From the NCBI GenBank assembly GCA_964586025.1, contig CAZPGF010000016.1:1-37295 (forward strand): 37,295 bases of DNA, read 5' to 3'. The position numbers and the translations under genes are program-made. This document shows, piece by piece, positions 17,541 to 25,662 of this stretch (position 1 is its first letter; every line of letters starts with the position of its first letter). The notes below the pieces were generated by a model, which was not told where the DNA came from, ran no database searches, and saw only the letters and a program-made list of their open reading frames with translations. Source of the stretch: JACKGW01 sp964586025 (GTDB lineage Bacteria > Planctomycetota > PLA2 > JAEUHO01).

Positions 17541-18919
17541 TGACGACGGCTCCCGTTACGGCTCCCGCCGCGCGCCTCGCGCTGCTCTCGCTCGGCTGCG
17601 CGAAGAACCTGGTCGACAGCGAACGCCTGGTCGGCGCGCTGACCGCCGCCGGCTTCGCTCTGGTCGATTCGATCGACAACGCCGACATCGCGCTCGTGAA
17701 CACGTGCGGGTTCATCGACGCGGCGAAGGAAGAGTCGATCGACACGATCCTGAACGTCGCGCGACACAAGGAGTTCGGCCGACTGCGCGCCCTGCTCGTC
17801 GCCGGCTGCCTCGTGCAGCGCTATCGGGAGGACCTCGCGCGCGAGATCCCCGAGGTCGACCGCTGGCTCGGGTTCGAGGACTACGACCGCGTCGCCGCCA
17901 CGGCGCGCGAGGCGCTCGCGCTGCCCGCCGTACGCGAACTGCCTCCGCCGCGCGTGCTGCTGACGCCCGCCTCGTACGCGTACCTGAAGATCTCTGAAGG
18001 CTGCGACCAGAAGTGCGCGTTCTGCGCAATCCCGTCGTTCCGCGGCCGTCTCGTGAGTCGCTCGATCGAGGAGAACGTCGCGGACGCGCGACGCATCGCC
18101 GAGCGGGGTGTCGGCGAGGTCGATCTCGTCAGCCAAGACACCACCGCCTACGGACGCGACCTCTACGGACGTCCGCGCCTGGTCGAGTTGCTCCGCGAGT
18201 TGACGAGGATCGACGGACCGCGTTGGTGGCGCCTCCTGTACCTCTACCCGTCCACCCTGCGCGACGACGTGCTCGACGAGATCGCCGCGAACGAGCGGAT
18301 CGTGAAGTACGTCGATATGCCGGTGCAGCACGTGTCCGACCGCATGCTCAAGGCGATGCGCCGCGGAATCAGCGGCGCGCGACAGCGCGAACTCATCGCG
18401 CGGATCCGAGAGCGGATCCCCGGCGTCGCGCTGCGCACGACGTTGATCACCGGGTTCCCGGGCGAGAGGGAGTCCGACCACGCGGAGATGCTGGCGTTCG
18501 TCCGCGAGGGGTGGTTCGACCGTCTGGGCGTGTTCACGTTCAGCCCCGAGGAGGGCACGGCCGCCTTCGACCGGCCGGATCCCGTGCCGTCCGAGACGAT
18601 GGCCGAGCGCCGCGACGAGCTGATGGCCGCCCAGCGCGAGATCCACTTCGCGCGGAACGTGGAGAAGGTCGGCCGAGAGATCGAGGTCCTCGTCGAGCGG
18701 TTCGAGGCGCCGACGCGCCGCGCGTTCGGCCGGAGCGAGCACGATGCGCCGGACGTGGACGGCACCGTCCGCGTGGAGGGTGTCGCGCATGCGCGCCCGG
18801 GCGCCGTGCTGCGCGTTCGCGTGCGCGCGGCGGAGGGCTACGACCTCGTGGCGGATCCGATCGCCGTGTCGGCGCCGCGTTCGGAAGGCGACGCGGCGTC
18901 CGCGCACCCCGTACAGTAG
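17540..18919 (+). CDS. rimO: Ribosomal protein S12 methylthiotransferase RimO
   Basis: This 459-residue radical-SAM enzyme adds a methylthio group to an aspartate of ribosomal protein S12. The N-terminal MTTase domain has LGCAKNLVDSE (Cys about 20), NTCGFI and AGCLVQRY for the auxiliary cluster. The radical-SAM CxxxCxxC is CDQKCAFC (about 155-162), followed by IPSFRGRLVSR, diagnostic of RimO rather than MiaB. YPSTL, DMPVQHVSDRMLKAMRR and TTLITGFPGE follow, and a C-terminal TRAM domain ends the protein. ATG 17540 overlaps the upstream stop as TGATG, so translation is coupled. An earlier ATG at 17519 would add only seven residues. Confidence 0.96.
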   Translation: MTTAPVTAPAARLALLSLGCAKNLVDSERLVGALTAAGFALVDSIDNADIALVNTCGFIDAAKEESIDTILNVARHKEFGRLRALLVAGCLVQRYREDLAREIPEVDRWLGFEDYDRVAATAREALALPAVRELPPPRVLLTPASYAYLKISEGCDQKCAFCAIPSFRGRLVSRSIEENVADARRIAERGVGEVDLVSQDTTAYGRDLYGRPRLVELLRELTRIDGPRWWRLLYLYPSTLRDDVLDEIAANERIVKYVDMPVQHVSDRMLKAMRRGISGARQRELIARIRERIPGVALRTTLITGFPGERESDHAEMLAFVREGWFDRLGVFTFSPEEGTAAFDRPDPVPSETMAERRDELMAAQREIHFARNVEKVGREIEVLVERFEAPTRRAFGRSEHDAPDVDGTVRVEGVAHARPGAVLRVRVRAAEGYDLVADPIAVSAPRSEGDAASAHPVQ

Positions 18920-18970
18920 GCGCTGGCAGGGCGTTCGGATCCGCGAGGGCGACGGAAGGAGCGGTTCACA

Positions 18971-19594
18971 TTGGGCGGTTTGGGGCTCGCCAACCAGGTC
19001 ACGCTGTTGCGCGGCGTCGCCACGATTGCGGTCTGGGCGCTGCTCGTCGCCGGCGGGACGTCGCCTTCGCGGGCGTTCGTGATCGCGGCGTTCGTGTTGT
19101 TCGTCCTCGCCGCTGCAACGGACTTCGTCGACGGATTCCTCGCGCGGCGCACCAAGACGGTCAGCGTGTTCGGCCGGATCGCCGATCCGCTGGTCGACAA
19201 GATGCTGACGATCGGCACGCTGATCGTCGTGCAGGCCCATCCCGCATCCCAAGCGATCGTTCCGTCCTGGATGGTCGCGGTGATGCTCGTCCGCGAACTC
19301 CTCGTGACCGCCTTGCGTCAGCAGGTCGAGGCGCGCGGGGGCAACTTCCAAGCCGATTGGGTCGGCAAGTGGAAGATGGTCGCCCAGTCCGTCGCCGCGG
19401 GCGCGGCGATCCTCGCGCCGTGGGCGAGTTCCTGGACGCACGTTCCCGTTCCCCTGCTCGATGCCCTGCCGGGGGGAGCCGCACGCTGGACGGTCGGCCA
19501 CGCGATCGCGTGGGTCGCGTTGCTGCTGACCGTGTTCTCGCTCGTGCCGTACGTCCGTCGCGCCGCGGGACTGCTCACGGCGCGACCGTCGTAG
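18971..19594 (+). CDS. pgsA: CDP-diacylglycerol-glycerol-3-phosphate 3-phosphatidyltransferase
   Basis: This 207-residue membrane enzyme of the CDP-alcohol phosphatidyltransferase family makes phosphatidylglycerol phosphate. The signature DG-x2-AR-x8-G-x3-D-x3-D is complete (VDGFLARRTKTVSVFGRIADPLVDK, about 52-76). There are roughly five or six hydrophobic helices, and the usual early NQVTLLR appears in place of NxLTxxR. The start TTG 18971 has a strong GGAAGGAG-type site upstream. The next gene, pgpA, performs the following step, which favours the PgsA role over other CDP-alcohol transferases. Confidence 0.9.
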   Translation: MGGLGLANQVTLLRGVATIAVWALLVAGGTSPSRAFVIAAFVLFVLAAATDFVDGFLARRTKTVSVFGRIADPLVDKMLTIGTLIVVQAHPASQAIVPSWMVAVMLVRELLVTALRQQVEARGGNFQADWVGKWKMVAQSVAAGAAILAPWASSWTHVPVPLLDALPGGAARWTVGHAIAWVALLLTVFSLVPYVRRAAGLLTARPS

Positions 19595-19603
19595 GGGTCG
19601 CGG

Positions 19604-20113
19604 ATGGGCGCCCAAGCGACCGAACGCCCGCCCGGCCCGATCGCACGATTCCTTCTCGCGGGGTGTGGCCTCGGATGGCTTCGTCCCGGTCCGGGCACGT
19701 TCGGTTCCCTCGCGACCGCGTTGGTCCTGACGGCCCTCGCCCCGTGGACGGGTGTCGCGTGGGGAGCGGCGATGGTCTGCGTGGTCGCCGGAGCGGCGGT
19801 CTGCATCGCGTTCGCCGGACGGATCGTCGGCAGCGACGGCCACGGAGACCCCGGATGGATCGTCGCCGACGAGGTGGCGGGCCAGGCCGTCGCGATCGGC
19901 GGTGCCCTCCCCTTCGTCGCCGGGCACCCTCTCGGGCTCGACGCATGGCCGATGGCCCTCGCGTTCGCGTCCTTCCGCCTCTTCGACATCGCCAAGCCGG
20001 GTTCGATCCGCGCGCTGGAACGACTTCCGGGCGGCCTCGGCGTCCTCGCCGACGACATAGGCGCGGGTCTCCTCGCGGCCGGACTGACCGCGCTGGCCTG
20101 CGTCGTGGTTTGA
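19604..20113 (+). CDS. pgpA: Phosphatidylglycerophosphatase A
   Basis: This 169-residue membrane phosphatase removes the terminal phosphate of phosphatidylglycerol phosphate. PgpA landmarks are GPGTFGSLAT near the N-terminus, DPGWIVADEVAGQ (acidic catalytic region), and FRLFDIAKPGSIRALERLPGG followed by GVLADDIGAG. Several hydrophobic helices surround them. It begins nine bases after pgsA, so the two genes form a functional pair giving phosphatidylglycerol. Confidence 0.93.
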   Translation: MGAQATERPPGPIARFLLAGCGLGWLRPGPGTFGSLATALVLTALAPWTGVAWGAAMVCVVAGAAVCIAFAGRIVGSDGHGDPGWIVADEVAGQAVAIGGALPFVAGHPLGLDAWPMALAFASFRLFDIAKPGSIRALERLPGGLGVLADDIGAGLLAAGLTALACVVV

Positions 20114-20140
20114 CGGGCCGCAATCTCGTCGCCGCGTGTC

Positions 20141-20177
20141 TATACTCCGCGCCGCGCGGCGGCGCCGCGACGGAGGG
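20141..20177 (+). promoter_or_regulatory. TATACT promoter-like box and GC-rich leader with possible RBS sequestration
   Basis: TATACT (20141-20146) precedes the SpoIIE-type gene. In the leader, CTCC (20145-20148) could pair with GGAG of the ribosome-binding site (20172-20175), enclosing GCGCCG/CGGCGC (20149-20154 with 20160-20165). No -35 at normal spacing is seen. Confidence 0.3.
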
Positions 20178-20186
20178 CGACTGACG

Positions 20187-22364
20187 ATGGCTACGAGCCC
20201 GCGACGCGGAGGACGGGACGGCGACGAGCGTCGCCCGCGCCGAAACGAGGATCCGGCACGCCCCCCGCGGGTACCTCCCGCGGTTCCGCCGATCGTGCCG
20301 CCGGCCGTCCCGCCGAAGGTTCCCCCGGCCGTTCCCCCGGCCGTTCCCCCGGCCGTTCCCCCGCGGGTCCCACCGGTCGCACCGGTCGCACCCGTCGCCA
20401 AGCCCGTGCTGCCCGTGGCGCCCGTCGCCAAGCCCGTTCCGCCGGTCGCGCCGGCTGCACCGTCCGTCCCTCGCGCCACGCCGCAGGCGAAGCCGGTCGC
20501 CTCCTCCGCGCCGGCTGCCACGAAGGCTGCCGCGGGACCAAGCCGCCCCGCCGGTTCGCGCGGCGGACGCGCGAGCGAGACCGCCGTCGGGCCGCGGAGC
20601 GGGGCACGCGGCGCACGCGGGATGTCGATCGGCCTCGCGTCGGGACTCGTCGCTGGTCTTCTGACCTTCGTCGCAATCGGATTGAACCTCGTCCTCGGTG
20701 GATCGATCGGAGGCGGCGGCGACTCGGGCACCGCGGATCGCGACGCGTTCGGCGCGGCGGCGCTCGCCGCAATCGCCGGTGGAGACCGCGGCGCGTGGAG
20801 CGGCGGGTCCACCACCGTGACGCACGACGTCGGCTGGGTCGAGAAGCAGATCAAGGCGTTGTTCGGCGAACGCGGGGCACGTTGGTTTGCAGACGAGCGC
20901 AACAAGGTGCTGGGCGTCGGTGTCAAGCTCGATGTCCTCTCCCATGAGGAGCAGCAGGAGCTCGCCGAGCGCAAGGCCAGTTGGGACGAGACCGTCGAGC
21001 GCCTCGCCGGAAGCGGCGGGGGTGGCGACGACGGCGCCGCCCGGATCACGCGGCAACTGGGCGCGAACTTCAGCGCGCTGACCCGCACCGGAGCGAAGAG
21101 CGACCGATTCCAGGTACTGGCCGCGCAGATCCTCAAGGGTGTCGGCGCGAACGCCACGGCCGTCGCGACGCAACCATCGCAGACGACGCTCTCGATCGAC
21201 GCCGCCGCACGCGAGCAGAGCGGGACGGGTCCTTGGCCGGGCACCGTGACGACGCAGGGATCCACGTGGGACGTCACCGTCTACCCGATCGAGGTGGTCG
21301 GAGGCCCCCCGGCCGAGCGTCTCCACGCGGTAGCCGCGGTGTTCGATCGCGGCTTGCCTCCCGCGAAGGCGGGGATGGGCCTCCTCTGGCTCGTCCTCGG
21401 ACCGTTGCTCAGCGGCTTCGGCACCTACGCCGTGGCGAACGGATTCGGCAAGAAGGTGAAGACCCTGGCGCGCGAGATCGAGCGACTGGGAAGCACCGGG
21501 GATCCCACTCGCGCGCTGCGCGTCGACGGCGCCGAGGCGTCGCTCGTGGCCCGCGCGGTCGAGCGGATGGTCGGCAACCTCGAGTTCCGCGCCAAGCACG
21601 ACGGCGCCGATCTCGACGAGGTCGCGCAGCGCGAGAGAGCGGTCGCCGAGGAGATCCATCGCGGGCTGATCGCGAAGAACCCGCCCCGCCTGGACCGCTA
21701 CGAGGTCGAGACGCTGTTCAAGCCGGGGTTCGAGATCGGCGGCGACCACTTCGAGTACTTCCGGATCGACGACGACAACCTGGGCGTCATCCTGCTCGAT
21801 ACGAACGTCCGCGGTCTGCAGGCCGCGCTCGTCATGGCGGCGACGCGCGCGTACGTCCGCACGTGTGCACCGGGTCAACTGTCGCCCGCGCAGGTCCTGC
21901 GCGAGGTGAATCGCCATCTCGCGGGCGACCTTCCTCCGGGCCGGCACGTCACCGCGCTCTATGCGGTGTTGAACACGAACGCCGGCACGGCGACGCTCGC
22001 GAGCGCCGGCCATCTGCCGTTGCTCGTCTACCGCCACGCCACCCGCAAGCTCGCGATGGTGAACCCCGAGGGACTCGCGCTGGGCATGGACGTCGGCCCG
22101 GTGTTCGACGATGCGCTGCAGGAAGGCGAGATCCCGATCGGCGTCGGCGACCGCATCGTGCTGTACACCGACGGTGCGCTGAAGATTCAGAACGCCGACG
22201 GCGAGGAGTACGGCGAGCAGCGCTTCTACAAGTCGGTCGAACGCGAGGCGCCGAAGAACAGCCAGGCCTTCGTGAACTTCGTCGGCAGCGGCATCGACCT
22301 CTTCCACGTCGGCGCGCAGCAGAACGACGACATCACGATCTCGACGATCAAGCGGCTCGCCTAG
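20187..22364 (+). CDS. Membrane-bound SpoIIE/PP2C-type serine phosphatase with Pro-rich N-terminus
   Basis: This 725-residue protein has a cytoplasmic N-terminus of about 140 residues dominated by VPP/AVPP and VAPVAKP repeats. A helix (about 146-168), a presumably extracytoplasmic sensor region (about 170-395), a second helix (about 397-418) and a HAMP-like linker follow. The C-terminal phosphatase domain (about 480-725) has GGDHFEYF, ILLDTNVRGLQAALVMA, SAGHLPLLVYR, VLYTDGALK and QNDDITI. The metal-binding aspartates of the PP2C fold are present, although the usual GDVSGKG reads LDTNVRG. Such proteins dephosphorylate anti-sigma-factor antagonists or other phosphoproteins, but the target here is unknown. 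ATG 20187 has GGAGG upstream. Confidence 0.85.
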   Translation: MATSPRRGGRDGDERRPRRNEDPARPPRVPPAVPPIVPPAVPPKVPPAVPPAVPPAVPPRVPPVAPVAPVAKPVLPVAPVAKPVPPVAPAAPSVPRATPQAKPVASSAPAATKAAAGPSRPAGSRGGRASETAVGPRSGARGARGMSIGLASGLVAGLLTFVAIGLNLVLGGSIGGGGDSGTADRDAFGAAALAAIAGGDRGAWSGGSTTVTHDVGWVEKQIKALFGERGARWFADERNKVLGVGVKLDVLSHEEQQELAERKASWDETVERLAGSGGGGDDGAARITRQLGANFSALTRTGAKSDRFQVLAAQILKGVGANATAVATQPSQTTLSIDAAAREQSGTGPWPGTVTTQGSTWDVTVYPIEVVGGPPAERLHAVAAVFDRGLPPAKAGMGLLWLVLGPLLSGFGTYAVANGFGKKVKTLAREIERLGSTGDPTRALRVDGAEASLVARAVERMVGNLEFRAKHDGADLDEVAQRERAVAEEIHRGLIAKNPPRLDRYEVETLFKPGFEIGGDHFEYFRIDDDNLGVILLDTNVRGLQAALVMAATRAYVRTCAPGQLSPAQVLREVNRHLAGDLPPGRHVTALYAVLNTNAGTATLASAGHLPLLVYRHATRKLAMVNPEGLALGMDVGPVFDDALQEGEIPIGVGDRIVLYTDGALKIQNADGEEYGEQRFYKSVEREAPKNSQAFVNFVGSGIDLFHVGAQQNDDITISTIKRLA
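20319..20354 (+). repeat. 12-bp tandem repeat encoding Val-Pro-Pro-Ala
   Basis: Three perfect copies of GTTCCCCCGGCC, with a degenerate fourth copy after it, lie in the Pro-rich region of the phosphatase gene. A 30-bp period (VAPVAKPVLP/VAPVAKPVPP) follows downstream. The in-frame unit allows length change without frameshift. Confidence 0.8.
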
Positions 22365-22368
22365 TTCG

Positions 22369-22695
22369 ATGGAGGTCGGGGCACCGGGCGGGCGAAACGA
22401 ACTCGACGCGTTCCAGGCGACGATCGAGGCGACGTTCGGCGAGCGCGATCGCGCCCGCGGCATGGCCGCCACCTACATGTGGTTCGTCGAGGAGGTCGGG
22501 GAGTTGGGCCGCGCCCTGCGAAAGGGCGACTCGGCGAACCTCGTGGAGGAGGTCGCCGACGTGCTCGCCTGGCTCACGACCCTCGCCTCGATGGCGGGGG
22601 TGTCCCTCGCCAACGCCGCGCGCCGGTATGCGGAGGGCTGCCCCCGGTGCAAGGCCTGCCCCTGCGCCTGCCGCCGCGGCCCCGACCGGGCTTGA
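22369..22695 (+). CDS. MazG-like nucleotide pyrophosphohydrolase with Cys-rich tail
   Basis: This 108-residue all-alpha NTP-pyrophosphatase-like protein has the metal-binding helices WFVEEVGELGRAL (E-E-x2-E) and LVEEVADVLAWL (E-x2-D), which together form the MazG Mg-binding site. Such enzymes hydrolyse nucleoside triphosphates to monophosphate and pyrophosphate, often as house-cleaning. The C-terminus is unusual: CPRCKACPCAC places five cysteines in eleven residues, which suggests zinc binding. It begins four bases after the phosphatase stop and is the last gene before a strong terminator about 280 bases on. Confidence 0.82.
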   Translation: MEVGAPGGRNELDAFQATIEATFGERDRARGMAATYMWFVEEVGELGRALRKGDSANLVEEVADVLAWLTTLASMAGVSLANAARRYAEGCPRCKACPCACRRGPDRA

Positions 22696-22734
22696 TCCCA
22701 AGCCCCTGGGCCGGTGGTCGGTGACCCCTGGTGG

Positions 22735-22978
22735 CTGGACGGACCTCCGGCGGAACGGCGATCTATGGGACGGAAGTCCCTGTTCGTCCAGATCGGCCCT
22801 CCCGTCGAATCCGCAAGTCTTTCTTTGACAAGGTGTTACGACCGCGTCGCGGAATTCTTGCCAAGCGATTGGCCATACTTGGCGACGCAAGGTAAGTTCC
22901 CGGTGTCGGTTCACAGGACTCGCCATCGTCCCCCCCCCTGGATGCGCAAGTTCGAAGAGCCGGCAAGCAACGGGTGAC
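22735..22978 (+). ncRNA. Candidate structured RNA in a gene-free region
   Basis: The stretch 22696-23253 holds no convincing gene. Between 22735 and 22978 base composition is visibly less GC-rich than the neighbouring genes. CTGGACGGAC (22735-22744) pairs with GTTCGTCCAG (22782-22791; one G-T), enclosing GGGAC-GGAA-GTCCC (22767-22780). A second hairpin is GCCAAG/CTTGGC (22860-22865 with 22878-22883), with TGGCCA in its loop. The region ends directly at an intrinsic terminator. No known RNA family (SRP, tmRNA, RNase P, 6S) was recognised. It could instead be the 3-prime untranslated region of the upstream operon. Confidence 0.3.
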
Positions 22979-23014
22979 GGCCCCCCGGCGAAAGCCGGGG
23001 GGCCGGTTTCGTTT
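22979..23014 (+). terminator. Strong intrinsic terminator
   Basis: A perfect 11-bp stem GGCCCCCCGGC/GCCGGGGGGCC is closed by a GAAA tetraloop (22990-22993) and followed by the T-rich GGTTTCGTTT. It ends the long plus-strand run after the MazG-like gene. Confidence 0.85.
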
Positions 23015-23083
23015 CAGGACCCGTCGCGATGCGGGGCCCGCCCGAGCGCTCCGCACCGTGCCGCTGCGACGGCGGCCGTGTGC

Positions 23084-23253
23084 TAGATTCCCCGGCGATC
23101 GAGGGCGGGTCCGTGGGAGTCTCGGCTCGGGAGGCCGGGCGCCCTTCGGGCGGGGCCGACGATCGGCCGGTCCCCGTCGGCCGATCCGACCGGGAACGGT
23201 CACGATCGACGGGGGGGAGCGAGACCGCTCCCGAGCGCGCGGGAGGGTCACGC
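23084..23253 (+). promoter_or_regulatory. Long leader of the DUF11 lipoprotein gene with competing hairpins
   Basis: TAGATT (23084-23089) may be a -10 box, leaving a leader of about 160 bases. ATCGGCCG (23162-23169) pairs with CGGCCGAT (23178-23185) but can alternatively join GGCCGA/TCGGCC just upstream. Near the start codon, GCTCCC (23227-23232) can pair with GGGAGC (23215-23220), or its CTCCC with the ribosome-binding GGGAG (23241-23245). The two pairings are mutually exclusive, so translation could be switched. Confidence 0.3.
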
Positions 23254-25580
23254 ATGCGGTTGCGAACCTGGGCTCTGGCGGCCTTCAGTCTCGTGCTGGC
23301 CACGGCCTGCCGGACCACCCCCCTCGACCGGATCTGGCCGGGCTGCCCGTCCTGCCCGCCCGCGCGCTCGGTTCCGCGCGTCGTGTCGCCGCAGATCCAA
23401 TGCGAACCCGAGGTCGAACGCATTCCGACCGAGGTCGTCATCGACGACTCGATCTCGCCCGCGGTGGACTGCAACCCGATCCAGACCCAGCACACCCTCG
23501 TCGTCACCGTGCTCGACCAGTATGGCCAACCTCTTCCCGGGCAGCGCGTCGAGTGGATGCTCGCCCGGTTCGGCGACGCGGTCGGTGACATCGTCGCGCA
23601 CGACGACCAGTACGGCGACGGCACCATCGCCCCCATCCCGAACGCGCGCGTGACGAACTCCGGCAACAAGATCGACAACCACTACGCGATCTCGGTCACC
23701 AACTACGGGCCCGAGTTGATTGACGCGGGCAACAACTTTCCCTACGCGAACCCGAACGGGTCTCGTCTGCCCGACTTCACCGTCGGACTCGGCCAGTCCT
23801 GGCTGACGATCACCGCGTCGCGCGAGGGGGTCACCGACCTCATCGCCTACGTCCCCGCGATCCGTGACGGAACCAAGCACAAGATCTTCGCCAAGAAGAT
23901 CTGGGCGGACTTCGCGGTGGAGTTCCCGCAGGACGCCGTCAACCTGCTGCCCGAGGACACGCACCAGTTCCCGATCCGCGTGCATCGCTCCGACGGCACC
24001 GGGATTCCCGGACAGACGATCNNNNNNNNNNGACGATCGAGGCCGAGATCCTCGACGGCCCCGAGGCGGTCTTCGCCGGGACCGGTGGCACGACCGTCCG
24101 CGCCACGTCGAACGCCGAGGGCCGCGCCGAACTCGTCGTGCGCAACACCTCGGGCAGGCCCGGCGTGAACCGGATCAAGATCACCGCGCTCGGCGGTTTC
24201 TACGGGGAGTCCTGCCCCCGCTCGCGCATCGTCGAGAAGCGTTGGCAGCGCGTCGCCCTCGAGGTCGTCTGCGCGATGCCGCCCGTCGTCCCGCTCGGCA
24301 GGCCCTTCGAGAAGACGATCTCCGTGACGAACACCGGCGACGCCCCGGCGGAGAACGTCATGCTCGAGGACGTGCCCGGCGCGGGGCTCGCGTTCGCGGG
24401 CGGCGAGTCGTTCCCGCAGTCGCTCGGGACGATCGCACCCGGCGCAACGGTGCAGCGCGTCGTGCGCCTCGTCGGCAATGTCGAGGGCACGATCGCCAAC
24501 CAGGTATCCGCGCGCACGGCGAGCGCCACCGCGCAGGCGGCGTGCTCGGTCGAGATCGTCCAGGGCCGCCTGGAGATCACGAAGATCTGCGACCCGGCAC
24601 GCACGCAGGCGGGCGGGCGCGTCCGGTTCGGCGTGACCGTCTCGAACGTCGGTCGGGGTCCCCTCGAGAACGTCGTCGTGCGCGACCGCTTCCCGGCCGG
24701 CATCCAACCCGCGAGCCAGGATTCCGTCGCGCTCGGGACCCTGCAGCCCGGGGCCACCCACGAGGTCTACTTCGCGGGCGTCGCCGACACCCCCGGCACC
24801 TACGTCAACACCGCGGTCGTCACCGCCGACGGTGTGCCCGAGGCCACTGCCACGTGCACGCTCGAGGTCGTCCAGTGCTCGCTCGAGATGCAGTTGATCG
24901 GGCCGGAGACGATCTACTTCGGCGAGCCGGCCACCTTCACCCTCGAGGTGAAGAACGTCGGCGACGGCGACGCGACGAACTGCGCCGTGCGCATCTCGTA
25001 CGGCGGCTGCCTCGGCGGCGGATTCGAGGACTTCGAGATCGGACCGCTCGCCCCGGGCGAGGTGTGGACGAAGGACTGGAGCCGGACGGCGCAGACGGTC
25101 GGTCCGTGCGTGATTCGCGCGGATTCGACCTGCGGTGCCTCCTGCCAGAAGGTCGCCGAGGGACGCATCGCGGTCCACGGCCTCACCGCGCTTCAGGTCG
25201 AGATGATCGACAAGGCCCTCGACGGCACCGAGGAGGGCGTGTTCCGCGTCGGCGAGTCGTTCATCTACCGCGTTCGCATCGAGAACGACGCGGGCACCGA
25301 GGCGACTCCCGAGATGTACACCGACTGGAAGCTCCCGCCCGAGTTGGAGTTCATCGCCGGTCGCAGCCTCGACGGGCGCGTCGAGGTGAGCGGCGTCGGC
25401 CGCGGCGCCCGCAGCGGCACGTTCGTGCTGCCGGTCGGCGGAGCGATCGACTTCGAGGTCACGGTCCGCGCGGTGCAGGCGCCGGCGAGCACCCTCACGA
25501 AGGCGACGTTGATCGTCCGTCGCGCGTCCGACGACGCCGACCTCGCCGACGAAACCGAGAGCACGACGATCCAGCCCTGA
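23254..25580 (+). CDS. Cysteine-rich lipoprotein with Big-1-like and DUF11 repeats (interrupted by assembly gap)
   Basis: ATG 23254 follows GGGAGGG and starts a lipoprotein signal with lipobox LATAC (Cys about 19). Two bacterial-Ig-like (Big-1-type) domains follow: one starting TLVVTVLDQYGQPLPGQ, and one around the gap, QFPIRVHRSDGTGIPGQT...NAEGRAELVV. About four DUF11-type beta repeats then show the signature xxVTNTGDAPAENV / VSNVGRGPLENVVVRDRFP. Cysteine pairs recur at repeat borders (ACSVEIVQ, KICDPA, TCTLEVVQCSLE, TCGASCQ), as in the disulfide-linked chlamydial OmcB protein. Ten Ns at 24022-24031 shift the frame. Merging the repeated GACGATC on both sides restores one frame of about 769 residues. 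It is probably a cell-surface structural protein. Confidence 0.8.
24022..24031. other. Assembly gap (10 N) flanked by a duplicated 7-mer
   Basis: GACGATC ends the left contig (24015-24021) and starts the right one (24032-24038). Collapsing the two copies gives an uninterrupted reading frame (GQTI-EAEILDG), so the gap is very likely an unmerged overlap and not missing sequence. Confidence 0.85.
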
Positions 25581-25662
25581 TCGCGACGCGAACGCCGCCA
25601 TGCCACGTTCGCGCTTGGGTCCCCGCCCACCCCGCGGGGATGCAGGCCCGGAGACCATCCCC

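Noticed and set aside
20110..20146. TTGACG (20110) with TATACT (20141) as a full sigma-70 promoter
   Set aside because: The spacer is 25 bases, too long for a standard promoter. Only the -10-like box is reported.
20319..20354. CRISPR or mobile repeat
   Set aside because: The repeats are in frame, contiguous without spacers, and encode a Pro-rich protein segment.
17516..21277. A 1253-codon minus-strand open frame with GATGG repeats
   Set aside because: It is the mirror of rimO, pgsA, pgpA and the Pro-rich phosphatase. The repeats are the complement of the VPP coding repeats.
22825..22830. TTGACA as a -35 box for the candidate RNA
   Set aside because: No acceptable -10 lies 16-18 bases downstream, and the nearest candidate is 21 bases away.
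22765..22977. Small open frame of 70 codons ending one base before the terminator
   Set aside because: Third codon positions are far less GC-rich than in neighbouring genes, there is no clear ribosome-binding site, and the sequence is low in recognisable features. A structured RNA or untranslated region is more likely.
24022..24031. Frameshifted pseudogene in the DUF11 lipoprotein
   Set aside because: The break is an N gap with a duplicated 7-mer on both sides. Merging restores the frame, so it is an assembly artefact.
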